A stretch of 64,000 nucleotides of DNA, taken from Amycolatopsis coloradensis (GTDB lineage Bacteria > Actinomycetota > Actinomycetes > Mycobacteriales > Pseudonocardiaceae). Every line of letters begins with the position of its first letter. Within the stretch, counting starts at the first letter, position 1. The stretch covers positions 445,401 to 509,400 of the forward strand of contig NZ_MQUQ01000005.1 of the NCBI RefSeq assembly GCF_001953865.1, given 5' to 3'. Below are positions 6,595 to 15,194 of this stretch, piece after piece. The notes below the pieces were generated by a model. The model did no database searches and was not told where the DNA came from. It saw only the letters and a list, made by a program, of their open reading frames with translations. The position numbers were made by a program, and so were the translations under genes.

Positions 6595-8758
6595 TCGGCG
6601 ACGATAGTTCCGGGACGCGTTCGGGGGCCACGGATTTACGCCAGGCCCGTTCTCCCAGCAGTGCCAGGAAGGCGGGCAGCAGCACTCCGCGGACCAGTGT
6701 GGCGTCGATCAGCACGGCGACCGCCATCCCGACACCCATCATCTTGTACTCGATCGCGCTCAGCGTGATGAAGACGCTGAACACGCCGACCATGATCACC
6801 GCCGCGCTGCTGACCACTCCCGCGCTGGTGCCGGTGCCGCGGACGATCGCGGTCACGGCGCCGTCGCCCCGGCGTTCGCGGATCCGGCTGAGGATGAAGA
6901 TGTGGTAGTCCATGCTCAGCCCGAGCAGCAGGACGAACATGAACATCGGCAGCCAGCCGACCACCCCGCCGTACGGGGTGAATCCCAGCAGGGAGGCGAA
7001 ATGGCCGTCCTGGAAAATCCAGGTGAGCACGCCGTAGGCGGCGCCGATCGACAGCAGGTTGAGCACGATCGACACGAGTGACACCGCCACGGACCGGAAA
7101 GCCAGCAGCAACAACAAGAACGCCGTCAGCAGCACGAAACCGAAGACCAGCGGCATCCGCTCGATCACCCGGTCGGCGAAGTCGCGGGCGCTCGCCGTGC
7201 GGCCCGACACCGCGACCTCGACGCCGTCCACCTTCCCGATCGTCTCAGGCAGCACCTCGGTACGCAGTTTCGCCAGCGCGGCGTCGGCTGCCGGGTCGCG
7301 ACCCGCTCCGGACAACGGGACCCGGACGACCACCGCGTCGCCGACGTCGGCGACGGCGATCGGTTTGTTGAGCATCCCACCGGTCTCGCCGATCCGGCGT
7401 TCGAGGTCCGTGATCGCGGCCCGCAGCGCCGGGCTGTCCACCGGACCGCCGTTCTCGGCCGTCAGCACCACCGTCGCCGGGTAGACGACCCCGGGAAAGG
7501 CTTCCTGGGTGCGGACGGCGGCGTCGATCGTCGCCATCGAGCGCGGCAGGCTTTCCGCCGGTGTCGGATCTTGCAGGCGCATGCCGAGCGCGGGCAGGGT
7601 GAGCAGGATCAACAACGCGGTCGCGAGCCCGCCCCACAGCGCGGGCCGCCGGGTGACCGCGCGGGCGATCGCGGACCAGAACCGGGAGTTCTCCGCGGCG
7701 GTGCGCCGCTTGCCCAGCCAGGGAATCCTGCCGCGATCGACCTTGTCGCCCAGCAGGGAGAGCAGCGCGGGCAGCACGGTGATCGAGCCGAGCACGGCCA
7801 AGCCGACCACGAACGCCGTGCTGATCGCGAGACCGGTGAAGTTGTCGAGTCCGGTGAGCACCAGCCCGCTCACGCACAGGACGACCGTGACCCCGGAGAC
7901 GATCACGACGTGCCCGGACGTTTTCGCCGAGATCCGGATGGCGTGGTCGACGGAGTGGCCTCGCGCGCGTTCTTCTCGTTGCCGCCTGAGGAAGAACAGC
8001 GAATAGTCGACGCCGACGGCCATACCGATGAGCAGGGTGATCACCGTCGTCGCGCTGTTGATCGGGGTGAAGTCGTCGACGACGGAGAGGAAGCCGAACG
8101 TCGCCGCGACACTCGTGCCCGCCAGCAGCAGCGGGACCGACGCCGCGACCAGCGCCCCGAAGACGATCAGCAGGATCACCAGGGTCATCGGCAATGACAG
8201 GAACTCCGAGCGTTTGACGTCCTCCCGGATGCCCTTGTCGACAACGGACGACAGACTGAGATCTCCGGACAGGCCCAACCGGACCGACGGATGCCGCGCG
8301 GCGACCACGTCGACCTGCGCGGCCGCGGTCTCGAAGTTCGGGCGGATGTCCTTCTCCCCGCCCGCGATCGATAAGCCGACGAGACCGGACGCGCCGCCTG
8401 CCGAGATCCGCTCGGCGCCATCGGTGGCCAGTGGCGAGCGGACGTCGGCGACGGAGCCGGATCGGGTGAGCGTCGTGACCAGGTCTTCGGTCGCCCGCCG
8501 GAGTTCTTCGTTCGCGGCGAACGGCGGTGCGCCCGGCTCCTTCGCCTCGATGAGGATGTTCTCTCGTAAGGGGTCGAAGCTGCTCTGGGCGTTCAAGGCG
8601 GTCTGCGCGCGGCCGGATTCGCCGGGATCGGTGCTCCGGCGGCTTTCGCCGTCCAGCAGCGTTCCCGACAGCAGGGCGATGACGACGAGGGCGACCCAGC
8701 CGACGAGGGTGAGCGCGCGATTCCGCACGGACCAGGCGGCGATTCTTTCGGGCAGCAT
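6587..8758 (-). CDS. MMPL/RND-family membrane transporter
   Basis: 723 residues with about 12 TM segments in two halves. An N-terminal TM (about 12-35) precedes a large extracytoplasmic domain; then come a TM bundle with GVDYSLFFLRRQREE, a second external domain, and a second bundle with GLSMDYHIFILSRIRER. Both G-x-D-Y/M-D-Y motifs that carry protons are present. Family members export lipids, siderophores or drugs. The operon (ArsR, small membrane protein, this gene, methyltransferase) gives no direct substrate clue. Confidence 0.92.
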   Translation of the reverse strand: MLPERIAAWSVRNRALTLVGWVALVVIALLSGTLLDGESRRSTDPGESGRAQTALNAQSSFDPLRENILIEAKEPGAPPFAANEELRRATEDLVTTLTRSGSVADVRSPLATDGAERISAGGASGLVGLSIAGGEKDIRPNFETAAAQVDVVAARHPSVRLGLSGDLSLSSVVDKGIREDVKRSEFLSLPMTLVILLIVFGALVAASVPLLLAGTSVAATFGFLSVVDDFTPINSATTVITLLIGMAVGVDYSLFFLRRQREERARGHSVDHAIRISAKTSGHVVIVSGVTVVLCVSGLVLTGLDNFTGLAISTAFVVGLAVLGSITVLPALLSLLGDKVDRGRIPWLGKRRTAAENSRFWSAIARAVTRRPALWGGLATALLILLTLPALGMRLQDPTPAESLPRSMATIDAAVRTQEAFPGVVYPATVVLTAENGGPVDSPALRAAITDLERRIGETGGMLNKPIAVADVGDAVVVRVPLSGAGRDPAADAALAKLRTEVLPETIGKVDGVEVAVSGRTASARDFADRVIERMPLVFGFVLLTAFLLLLLAFRSVAVSLVSIVLNLLSIGAAYGVLTWIFQDGHFASLLGFTPYGGVVGWLPMFMFVLLLGLSMDYHIFILSRIRERRGDGAVTAIVRGTGTSAGVVSSAAVIMVGVFSVFITLSAIEYKMMGVGMAVAVLIDATLVRGVLLPAFLALLGERAWRKSVAPERVPELSSPNA

Positions 8759-8871
8759 GAACTACAGTCCTTTGTGTGAAGGAGTGAGATGCCTCGGGCG
8801 AGGTTTTTGCTTCTTCTTTCCTGGGTCGTCGAGTTGCCGCTCGGCGGCCCAGGGTCTTTCCAAGCCGGTGG

Positions 8872-9141
8872 TCAGTCGACCTCCTTGAGGATCCGTTCGA
8901 CCGAGCCCACGCTCTTCTGGAGATCCGCGAGGCGCCCGTCGAGTTCGGTGAGTTTGCGTTCGGTCTCTTCCTGCGCCTGGACGGCCTTTTCGGCGAGCCT
9001 GCGGTATTCCTGTTCACGCGCGAGCGCGCCCCTGGCCCGGATGGTCGCGCCGAACTGCCACACGACCACCGTGATCACCACGGTGAGGAACACGAAGATG
9101 CCGATCAGCCCGACGACCTCCTGCCACTGATGCCACTTCAT
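8872..9141 (-). CDS. Small membrane protein with C-terminal coiled coil
   Basis: 89 residues. One TM helix (about 9-29, VVGLIGIFVFLTVVITVVVW) is followed by a heptad-patterned helix (AREQEYRRLAEKAVQAQEE... to the end), so a membrane-anchored cytoplasmic coiled coil is predicted. The ATG overlaps the stop of the ArsR gene (ATGA). No family recognised; probably a partner of the regulator or of the MMPL protein encoded downstream. Confidence 0.75.
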   Translation of the reverse strand: MKWHQWQEVVGLIGIFVFLTVVITVVVWQFGATIRARGALAREQEYRRLAEKAVQAQEETERKLTELDGRLADLQKSVGSVERILKEVD

Positions 9142-9479
9142 GGTCGTTCCCCCTGATCGACGGTGTCCGGTGCGGTGAGCGTCGGCGCCGCGGCGGCGAT
9201 GGTGCCGGGGCTCAGCTCGACCAGGAACGGGTTCACCTCGTAGAACTTCATCGCCTTCCCATCCTCCGACAGCTCCAGTGAGGCCGAAACGAGCCCGGCC
9301 GCCTCCAGTTTGCGCAGATGGAGCTGCAACAGCGCCCGGCTGATGCCGAGCTCTCGCGCCAGCTGGCTCACGTACGCGCGCTCGGCGCGGAGCGCCGCGA
9401 CGATCCGCAGCCGGTGCGGATTCGCCAGTGCCCCCAGCAGTCGCAACAGCTCGTCGCCGGAGGGTCCGGTGGCGGTCAT
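9138..9479 (-). CDS. ArsR-type winged-helix transcriptional regulator
   Basis: 113 residues from the ATG at 9479, chosen because AGGAG lies 6 bases upstream; a GTG at 9494 is in frame but has no Shine-Dalgarno. The helix-turn-helix reads LLGALANPHRLRIVAAL... AYVSQLARELGISRALLQLHLRKLEAAGLV. No metal-binding Cys/His cluster is visible, so a non-metal ligand is likely. It heads the operon with the MMPL transporter and probably regulates it. A possible -10 (TAGGTT, minus strand 9510-9505) lies just upstream. Confidence 0.88.
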   Translation of the reverse strand: MTATGPSGDELLRLLGALANPHRLRIVAALRAERAYVSQLARELGISRALLQLHLRKLEAAGLVSASLELSEDGKAMKFYEVNPFLVELSPGTIAAAAPTLTAPDTVDQGERP

Positions 9480-9507
9480 GGCGAACTCCTGCACATGCCA
9501 AAGAAAC

Positions 9508-10263
9508 CTAGCAGGTGCTGGTTCGGTCTACCAGGTGTTCGAGCCAGACGTTCGGTTCCACGTACACGCCGACGTCCACCGCCGAGGAGGCGAGAACCGG
9601 CGCGATCCCGCCCGGCACGGTCGTGAGGCCGTCCTGGAGTTCGACGCCGGTCCACGCCTTCCACTGCGCGAAGGTGCCCGTGATCGTCATCGCGAACGGT
9701 GCCACCTTCACGAACCGTGCGCCGAGTCGTTCGTGCGTCCGCAGCCACGGGTCCTCGGGCAGCCCATCCGGGCGACGGCGGGCGATGTAGTCCTCAAAGG
9801 ACAGTCCGGGTTCGTTCTCCTTCCCTGCCGGGCGGACCGGCACGACGAGGTTGCGCATACCTGTCTCCGAGGCGCGTTTCTTCAGTGCTTCCAACGCTTT
9901 CGTGGCCAGGCCGCCGCCACGGCGGCCTGGCGCGACCAGCACTTCGAGTGCGATCAGCGTATTCGTCTCACGGGTGCTCATCAGGTCTTCCGCGGCCCAG
10001 ATCAGGGCGGCGTCCCAGCCGTGGTCCGGCAGTTCCGGGCGTTCGGCCGTCGGGAACCCGACCGGGACGGCGGCCGCTCTCGCCACCGGGACGCCGTCTT
10101 CCAGCAGCACGAGGAAGTACTCCGGCCAGCGAGCGGCCAGATGGGACGACTTCGCCAGCAGGCCCGTCTGGTCGTACAGGAGGAATTCGCCACCGACGCC
10201 GCCCAGGTCGAGCGCGGGCGCGCGCAGGTCGGGCCGGGTGGCCAGGTCTTCGATCACGATCAT
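9508..10263 (-). CDS. GNAT-fold N-acetyltransferase
   Basis: About 251 residues. The acetyl-CoA site is LIALEVLVAPGRRGGGLATKALEALKKRA (strand 4, then the R-x-x-G-x-G/A pyrophosphate loop). The N-terminal 90 residues and the C-terminal 100 residues are specific to a group of long actinobacterial GNATs of unknown substrate. Start uncertain: ATG at 10263 or an in-frame GTG at 10287. Confidence 0.75.
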   Translation of the reverse strand: MIVIEDLATRPDLRAPALDLGGVGGEFLLYDQTGLLAKSSHLAARWPEYFLVLLEDGVPVARAAAVPVGFPTAERPELPDHGWDAALIWAAEDLMSTRETNTLIALEVLVAPGRRGGGLATKALEALKKRASETGMRNLVVPVRPAGKENEPGLSFEDYIARRRPDGLPEDPWLRTHERLGARFVKVAPFAMTITGTFAQWKAWTGVELQDGLTTVPGGIAPVLASSAVDVGVYVEPNVWLEHLVDRTSTC

Positions 10264-10318
10264 GTCCTCAGTAGAACCCGAGGACACTTGCTCTCACGAG
10301 GTGGTTTTCGGGGTGGGC

Positions 10319-11053
10319 CTAACGCACCGGCAGCGCGCGGCGCCGTCCGGTGAGGCCGGTGGTGTTGAGGTTGGCGCGCTCGCCGGCGGAATGCCCGTCG
10401 AGGTAGCCGCTGCCGGACAGCCGCCTCGGCGGTGCCGAGCGCAGATCGCCGTACTGCTCGTCGTATGCCTGCTTGACCATCGCCGTCCGATCCTGGATCA
10501 CCAGTTCGGCGGAGCGATGGCCCGCGGCGGCGGTGTGGGTGCGGGCCGCGGTGTCTTCACTGTTGCGGAGCCGTTCGTAGACCGCGCCGGAGAATCCGTG
10601 CAGCCATGTGCGCCGGTACGCGGCCAGCGATTCGCCCGCGAACACGCGGTTCTCCGGGCGGACCCTGGTCAGCTGGGTGGTCGCCTGCAACAGCAGGCTC
10701 GTGTACAGCAGTTCGGTCCGCTCCAGGTCGGTGCGGAAACCGAACACCGTCACCGCGGTGACGGACTGGCCGAGCCGGTGCAGCAGGGCCCGGCAGCGCA
10801 GCGGATGCGCGATGTTGGTGAGCAGTCCCGCCTTGTCACGGCTGTACGGGTTGTCGAGCGGGATCATGATCTGGGTGATCTCGTCGGCTGTCGCCCCGGA
10901 GGCGGCCAGCAGTGCCTGATCGATGCCGTACCTGGCGATCAGTTCGGCTGCCTTGGTGTTGTAGGACTCGGCTTCGGCCTCGGTGACCGCCGGATCCTCC
11001 GCTTTCGCGAGAAGTTTCCGGACGCGCGCGAGCAGCGTGTCGTGATCGGGCAT
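10319..11053 (-). CDS. DUF2786-domain protein
   Basis: 244 residues. The N-terminal 40 residues (RVRKLLAKAEDPAVTEAEAESY... AAELIARYGID) match the DUF2786 pattern. The remaining part is mostly helical, with a basic tail. The family has no established function. An AGGAAGGGGG Shine-Dalgarno precedes the ATG. Divergent from the FAD protein gene with 94 bases between. Confidence 0.8.
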   Translation of the reverse strand: MPDHDTLLARVRKLLAKAEDPAVTEAEAESYNTKAAELIARYGIDQALLAASGATADEITQIMIPLDNPYSRDKAGLLTNIAHPLRCRALLHRLGQSVTAVTVFGFRTDLERTELLYTSLLLQATTQLTRVRPENRVFAGESLAAYRRTWLHGFSGAVYERLRNSEDTAARTHTAAAGHRSAELVIQDRTAMVKQAYDEQYGDLRSAPPRRLSGSGYLDGHSAGERANLNTTGLTGRRRALPVR

Positions 11054-11147
11054 GGCCCCCCTTCCTGATTGGGTTGAAGCGGATCAACCTAGGAGAGGGG
11101 TCCGACAATATTCGGGTGAGATGCCCGGATCCCGGCAAGGGGGTGGT

Positions 11148-12434
11148 ATGTCGATCGACGTGTCGGTGGTCGGTTCCGGTCCGAACGGGCTCGCGGCGGC
11201 GGTCTTGCTGGTCAGGGCGGGGCTGTCGGTCGAGATCCACGAAGCGGCGGACGAGATCGGCGGGGGAACGCGGACGGCTTCGCTGTTCGACGACGACGTC
11301 CGCCACGACATCTGCGCCACCGGGCATCCGATGGCCGCCGGACTCGCGTACGAAGACCTCGACCGGACCTGTGACGCCCTCGGCACGGACGGACCCCGGT
11401 GGCGCCGCCTGCTCGACCCGCTGGCCGAACGCAGCCGCGAACTGGTCGATCCCCGGATCGCAGCCCTTCTCCCGGCCAGAATCGCGATGCTCGCCGCCGG
11501 TCTGGAGCGCCGCCTGTTCACCGGCCCGGAAGCGCCCGCGCTCCTTGCCGGTGTCTCCGCGCACGTGATGAGCCGCCAGCCTTCACTCGCCGCGGCGGGC
11601 GCGACGCTCCTGCTCGGCCACCTCGCGCACTCGACAGGCTGGCCGATCGCCCGCGGCGGAAGCCAGGCCATCACCGAGGCGCTCGCCACCGACGTCCGCG
11701 CGCACGGCGGGCGGATCCACACCGGCAGCCGGATCACCGATCTGCGGCAACTGGCGAACTCGCGGACGGTGATTCTCGACGTCGCCCCACGCGGTTTCCT
11801 CGACATCGCCCGCGACCTGATGCCGCCGCGCTACCGGAAGGCGCTGGAGTCCTACCGCTACGGTCCCGGCGTGGCGAAGGTCGATTTCCTGGTGTCCGAA
11901 CCGGTTCCGTGGGCGGTGCCGGAGGTCGGCAAGGCGGGCACCGTCCACCTCGGCGGCACCCGCGACGCGGTGTACGCCGCCGAAAACGCCATCGTGCGCG
12001 GGGAAGATCCGGACGACCGCTTCGTGCTCGTGTCCGATCCGATGGCGATCGACCCATCCCGAGGGCTGCCGGGCAAACGGCCGGTGTGGGCGTATTGCCA
12101 TGTACCGCACGGGGATCCCCGTGACGCCACCACGATCGTCCGGCAGCGGATCGAGCGGTTCGCGCCCGGGTTCTCCGACACGATCCTGGCGAGCCGCTGC
12201 CTCACCGCGCCGGAACTCGAGGCGTACAACGAGAACTACCCTGGCGGTGACGTCGCGGCCGGCGCGGTGAATCTGCGTCAGCTGCTCGGACGGCCCGTCG
12301 CGCGGTGGAACCCGCACCGGACCCCGCTCGGCGGTGTCTTCCTGTGCTCCGCCGCGACGGCGCCGGGGCCCGGCGTGCACGGGATGGGCGGCTGGCATGC
12401 CGCGAAAGCCGTACTGGGCAAGGACTTCGAGTAG
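11148..12434 (+). CDS. FAD-dependent oxidoreductase, phytoene-desaturase-like
   Basis: 428 residues. The N-terminal FAD Rossmann motif VVGSGPNGLAAAVLLVRAGLSV is followed by EIGGGTRT, both hallmarks of the CrtI/amine-oxidase-like NAD(P)/FAD proteins. The C-terminus has the second FAD contact FLCSAATAPGPGVHGMGGWHAA. No carotenoid genes are nearby, so a substrate cannot be named. ATG at 11148 chosen for AAGGGGG 5 bases upstream. Confidence 0.85.
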   Translation: MSIDVSVVGSGPNGLAAAVLLVRAGLSVEIHEAADEIGGGTRTASLFDDDVRHDICATGHPMAAGLAYEDLDRTCDALGTDGPRWRRLLDPLAERSRELVDPRIAALLPARIAMLAAGLERRLFTGPEAPALLAGVSAHVMSRQPSLAAAGATLLLGHLAHSTGWPIARGGSQAITEALATDVRAHGGRIHTGSRITDLRQLANSRTVILDVAPRGFLDIARDLMPPRYRKALESYRYGPGVAKVDFLVSEPVPWAVPEVGKAGTVHLGGTRDAVYAAENAIVRGEDPDDRFVLVSDPMAIDPSRGLPGKRPVWAYCHVPHGDPRDATTIVRQRIERFAPGFSDTILASRCLTAPELEAYNENYPGGDVAAGAVNLRQLLGRPVARWNPHRTPLGGVFLCSAATAPGPGVHGMGGWHAAKAVLGKDFE

Positions 12435-12436
12435 CT

Positions 12437-12994
12437 TCAGCCAAGGTAGGCGTCGAGCGTGACGGCCAGCGCGCTTTCCGGTGACGGCGCGAAGCTGGCG
12501 CCCGCCAGTCCGCCCCAGAGCCACAGTTGGGCGAGGCCGTGCAGCGACGCCCACAGTGAGGACGCGAGCAGTCGAGGATCGGTGGCCGGATGCCAGTCGC
12601 CGTCCTGGACCTCGGCGACCAGCGCGGCGAAGAAGTCGAAGACGGCGCTGCTCATCCGCGTGAGTTCGGGATCGTCCGGATCGATCAGATCCCGGCGGAA
12701 CATCAGCTCGAACATCGCCGGATTGGCCAGGGCGAAGTCGACATAACCGTGGCAGGCGGCGATGAGCCGCTGCCGGGGTGTCCCGTCCGGCAGGCCGAAG
12801 CCGCGGTCGAGCAGTTCGGTGTAGCCGCGGGTGGCGACGGCCGAGAGCAAGGCCGCGCGGCCGGAGAAATGCCGCAACGGCGCTCCGTGCGAGACACCGG
12901 CCGCCTTCGCGATCCCTCGCAGCGTCACCGCGCTGACGCCTTCTTCGGCCAGCAGGTTCGCCGCCGTGTCGATCAGGCGAGTTCGGGCGCCCAC
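12437..12994 (-). CDS. TetR-family regulator with WHG-type C-terminal domain
   Basis: 185 residues. N-terminal HTH: LLAEEGVSAVTLRGIAKAAGVSHGAPLRHFSGRAALL. The C-terminal LASSLWASLHGLAQLWLWG carries the W-x-x-x-H-G segment of the ligand domain class. It overlaps the upstream SGNH gene by 22 bases and so forms one operon with it. The twin palindromes at 13804-13841 are the best candidate operators. GTG start. Confidence 0.9.
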   Translation of the reverse strand: MGARTRLIDTAANLLAEEGVSAVTLRGIAKAAGVSHGAPLRHFSGRAALLSAVATRGYTELLDRGFGLPDGTPRQRLIAACHGYVDFALANPAMFELMFRRDLIDPDDPELTRMSSAVFDFFAALVAEVQDGDWHPATDPRLLASSLWASLHGLAQLWLWGGLAGASFAPSPESALAVTLDAYLG

Positions 12995-13773
12995 GAGCGG
13001 GTCTCCTCGAGGACGGGCAGGAGGTCCGGGCGCTTGGGCAGGAAGCCGTCGCCCGGCTGGCGGCCGACGAGCCGGTTGCGGAACCGGCTGAACGCGACAG
13101 GCAGGACCTCCCTGGTCAGCCAGCGCAGGTCGTCCCGCAGACAGGGGCGTCCGGCCGAACCGGGGAGCGGTTCGAGCCAGGCCGGGTCGTGGGCGACGCC
13201 GAGTTTGCCGAGCACGTGCCCGGCGAGGCGCCGATGGCCCTGCTCGGACAGATGCAGCCGGTCCGGGCCGAAATAGCGGGAATCGTGCGCCGCGTGGTCC
13301 GGCCAGAGGTCGACGAGTGTCGCGCCGTAGCTGACGGACGCCTCGCGGACGGCGTCGTTCAGCGCGGTGATGCGCGGACGCATGCGGTGACCCATCGGCA
13401 TGCGGTGGGAGATGTCGCTGAGGGTGAAGGTGACGACGGACGGCGCGAACTCGGTGCAGGCGCGGATGGCGGTGTCGACGCGGCGAGCGACGGTGCGCGC
13501 GTCCCAGCCGCGGCTCATCACGTCGTTGCCGCCGCCGAACAACGCGATCAGATCCGGCTGGAGCTTGCTCGCCGCCTCGGTCTGCTCGGCGTGGATCTGG
13601 TCGAGCCTGCGCCCGCGGACCGCGAGGTTGGCGTAGCGGAATCCGGGCTCGTCCTCGGCGAGGCGTCCCGCGACGAAGTCCGCCCAGCCTCGGTAGAAGC
13701 CACCCGACGGATGCGGATCGGCCAGCCCTTCGGCGCAGCTGTCGCCGAGCGCGACGAAACGTCGGTAGCCCAT
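12973..13773 (-). CDS. SGNH/GDSL-type hydrolase (esterase-lipase fold)
   Basis: 266 residues. Catalytic blocks in order: FVALGDSCAEG (block I Ser), NLAVRGR (Gly of block II), LFGGGNDV (block III Asn) and DRLHLSEQGH (block V Asp-x-x-His). No signal peptide, so a cytoplasmic esterase or acyl hydrolase is predicted. The ATG at 13773 is preceded by GGAGATCTGG. First gene of an operon with the TetR gene. Confidence 0.9.
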   Translation of the reverse strand: MGYRRFVALGDSCAEGLADPHPSGGFYRGWADFVAGRLAEDEPGFRYANLAVRGRRLDQIHAEQTEAASKLQPDLIALFGGGNDVMSRGWDARTVARRVDTAIRACTEFAPSVVTFTLSDISHRMPMGHRMRPRITALNDAVREASVSYGATLVDLWPDHAAHDSRYFGPDRLHLSEQGHRRLAGHVLGKLGVAHDPAWLEPLPGSAGRPCLRDDLRWLTREVLPVAFSRFRNRLVGRQPGDGFLPKRPDLLPVLEETRSWAPELA

Positions 13774-13803
13774 CCAGATCTCCGTAACCACGAGTTCACC
13801 TTG

Positions 13804-13841
13804 TAGACACTGTCTATCAAACTTATGTAGACGCTGTCTAC
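13804..13841. promoter_or_regulatory. Twin TetR-type operators
   Basis: Two palindromes, TAGACA-C-TGTCTA (13804-13816) and GTAGAC-GCT-GTCTAC (13827-13841), share the 13-base core with one difference. Their centres are 24 bp apart, close to two helical turns. They lie 30 bases upstream of the SGNH-TetR operon and in front of the divergent MOSC-TetR operon, so either TetR protein could bind. Confidence 0.75.
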
Positions 13842-13881
13842 TCACGCACTCCAAGCTGCTGGAGTAAACGAACGATCGTGC

Positions 13882-13887
13882 TACATT
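13882..13887 (+). promoter_or_regulatory. -10 box TACATT for leaderless MOSC mRNA
   Basis: TACATT ends 7 bases before the GTG at 13895. A GGAGG is present but sits one base from the GTG, too close to act as a Shine-Dalgarno. Confidence 0.55.
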
Positions 13888-13894
13888 CGGAGGG

Positions 13895-14590
13895 GTGAGC
13901 ACACTCGAAGTAAACGAGGTCTTCGTCGGGCGACCGTCCGTACTCGGGGTGAAACGCGAGGTCCCGGTGTACAGCGCGATTGCGAAATCGCGGGTGGAGG
14001 CGGTGTCGCTGGAACTGGACGAGATCAACCTCGCCGGTGACGACCAGGCGGATCGCACCGTCCACGGCGGCGCCGACAAAGCGGTTTACGTCTATCCTGC
14101 GCCGCACTACGCGACGTGGTCCGAGCAGGGTTTCGAAGTGGCCGCGGGCGACTTCGGGGAGAACCTGTCGGTGACGGGCGCCGACGAACACGACGTGCGG
14201 ATCGGCGACATCTGGGCCTGGGGAGACGCGCTGGTCCAGGTCTCGCAACCGCGTACGCCGTGTTTCAAACTCGCGATGAAGACCGGGCGTAAAGACGTCA
14301 TCCCGGCGATGATCGACTCCGGCCGCAGCGGCTGGTACCTGCGGGTGCTGCGGCCGGGCGAGGTCCCGACTTCGGGGCACCTGACGCTCGAAGAACGCGA
14401 TCCGGTGAACCCGACGATCGCCGAGGTGTACGTCGCGTCGTTCACCAACATCGCCCAGCTGGACGACGATCGCTCGGCCGCGTACTGGGCGCTGCTGGAC
14501 CGGGTGCTGGCGGCGCCGTCGCTCTCCCGGCAGTACCGTGACGGCCTGGAATCGGCGAAACGGCGGCGGGAGGAACGGAATGCCGGTTGA
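13895..14590 (+). CDS. MOSC-domain protein with 3-alpha domain (YiiM-like)
   Basis: 231 residues. MOSC features: DRTVHGGADKAVYVYP, the substrate loop FGENLSVTG, and the conserved Cys in SQPRTPCFKLAMKTG, which in MOSC enzymes binds molybdenum cofactor or sulfur. A C-terminal 3-alpha domain follows (TIAEVYVASFTN...). YiiM relatives reduce N-hydroxylated compounds. Its 3' end overlaps the start of the TetR gene by 11 bases. Confidence 0.9.
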   Translation: MSTLEVNEVFVGRPSVLGVKREVPVYSAIAKSRVEAVSLELDEINLAGDDQADRTVHGGADKAVYVYPAPHYATWSEQGFEVAAGDFGENLSVTGADEHDVRIGDIWAWGDALVQVSQPRTPCFKLAMKTGRKDVIPAMIDSGRSGWYLRVLRPGEVPTSGHLTLEERDPVNPTIAEVYVASFTNIAQLDDDRSAAYWALLDRVLAAPSLSRQYRDGLESAKRRREERNAG

Positions 14591-15188
14591 CGGCCGGGTG
14601 GCCCGCGGCGACGCGACGAGGCGGACCGTGTTGCGGCGCGCCGTCGACATCGCCTCCGTCGAGGGGCTCGAAGGGCTGTCGCTCGGCAGGCTCGCCACCG
14701 AATTGGAACTGAGCAAATCCGGTGTGTTCGCGTTGTTCGGTTCCAAGGAGGAACTCCAGCTCGCGGCGATCGAGACGGCGAGCGCGATCTTCGCGGAGAA
14801 CGTCGCCGGGCCGACCATGGAGGTCGAGCGGGGGATCGCGCGGCTGCGCGCGTTGTGCGCGAACTGGCTGGACTACTCGGAACGCCGGGTGTTCCCCGGC
14901 GGTTGTTTCTTCTTCAACATCGGCGCCGAATTCGACGCGCGGACCGGCCGGGTCCACGACGCGGCGGCGAACGCGAGCCGGGCTTTCGCCGAGTTCATCC
15001 GGACGGCCGTCGTGGAGGCGAAGAACGCCGGTCACCTCCGCGAGTCCGTCGACGTGAACCGGCTGGCCTTCGAACTGCACGCCCTCGGCCGGGCCGCGAA
15101 CGCGGATTCGGTGATGTTCGGCGGCACGGAGCCCTATGAGCTGGCCCGTGCCGCCATCACCGCCCGCCTCGACGCCGCGGCGAGCTGA
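14580..15188 (+). CDS. TetR-family regulator
   Basis: 202 residues. HTH: AVDIASVEGLEGLSLGRLATELELSKSGVFALFGSKEEL; ligand domain with FPGGCFFFNIGAEFDARTGRVHD, a pattern seen in a large actinobacterial TetR group. The ATG at 14580 has GGGAGG 7 bases upstream and overlaps the MOSC gene, so both are made together. It is a second candidate to bind the palindromes at 13804-13841. Confidence 0.9.
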   Translation: MPVDGRVARGDATRRTVLRRAVDIASVEGLEGLSLGRLATELELSKSGVFALFGSKEELQLAAIETASAIFAENVAGPTMEVERGIARLRALCANWLDYSERRVFPGGCFFFNIGAEFDARTGRVHDAAANASRAFAEFIRTAVVEAKNAGHLRESVDVNRLAFELHALGRAANADSVMFGGTEPYELARAAITARLDAAAS

Positions 15189-15194
15189 AACCGG

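Noticed and set aside
8793..8807. CCTC-GGGC-GAGG-TTTTT terminator-like hairpin on the plus strand
   Set aside because: No plus-strand gene lies upstream and the stem is only 4 bp; it sits between two minus-strand genes.
8821..8854. Imperfect hairpin between the small membrane protein gene and the MMPL gene
   Set aside because: In the transcribed (minus) strand the mismatches are C-A pairs and no T-tract follows.
10611..12054. Carotenoid biosynthesis locus, suggested by the phytoene-desaturase-like gene
   Set aside because: No crtB, crtE or cyclase gene nearby; neighbours are a DUF2786 protein and a TetR gene.
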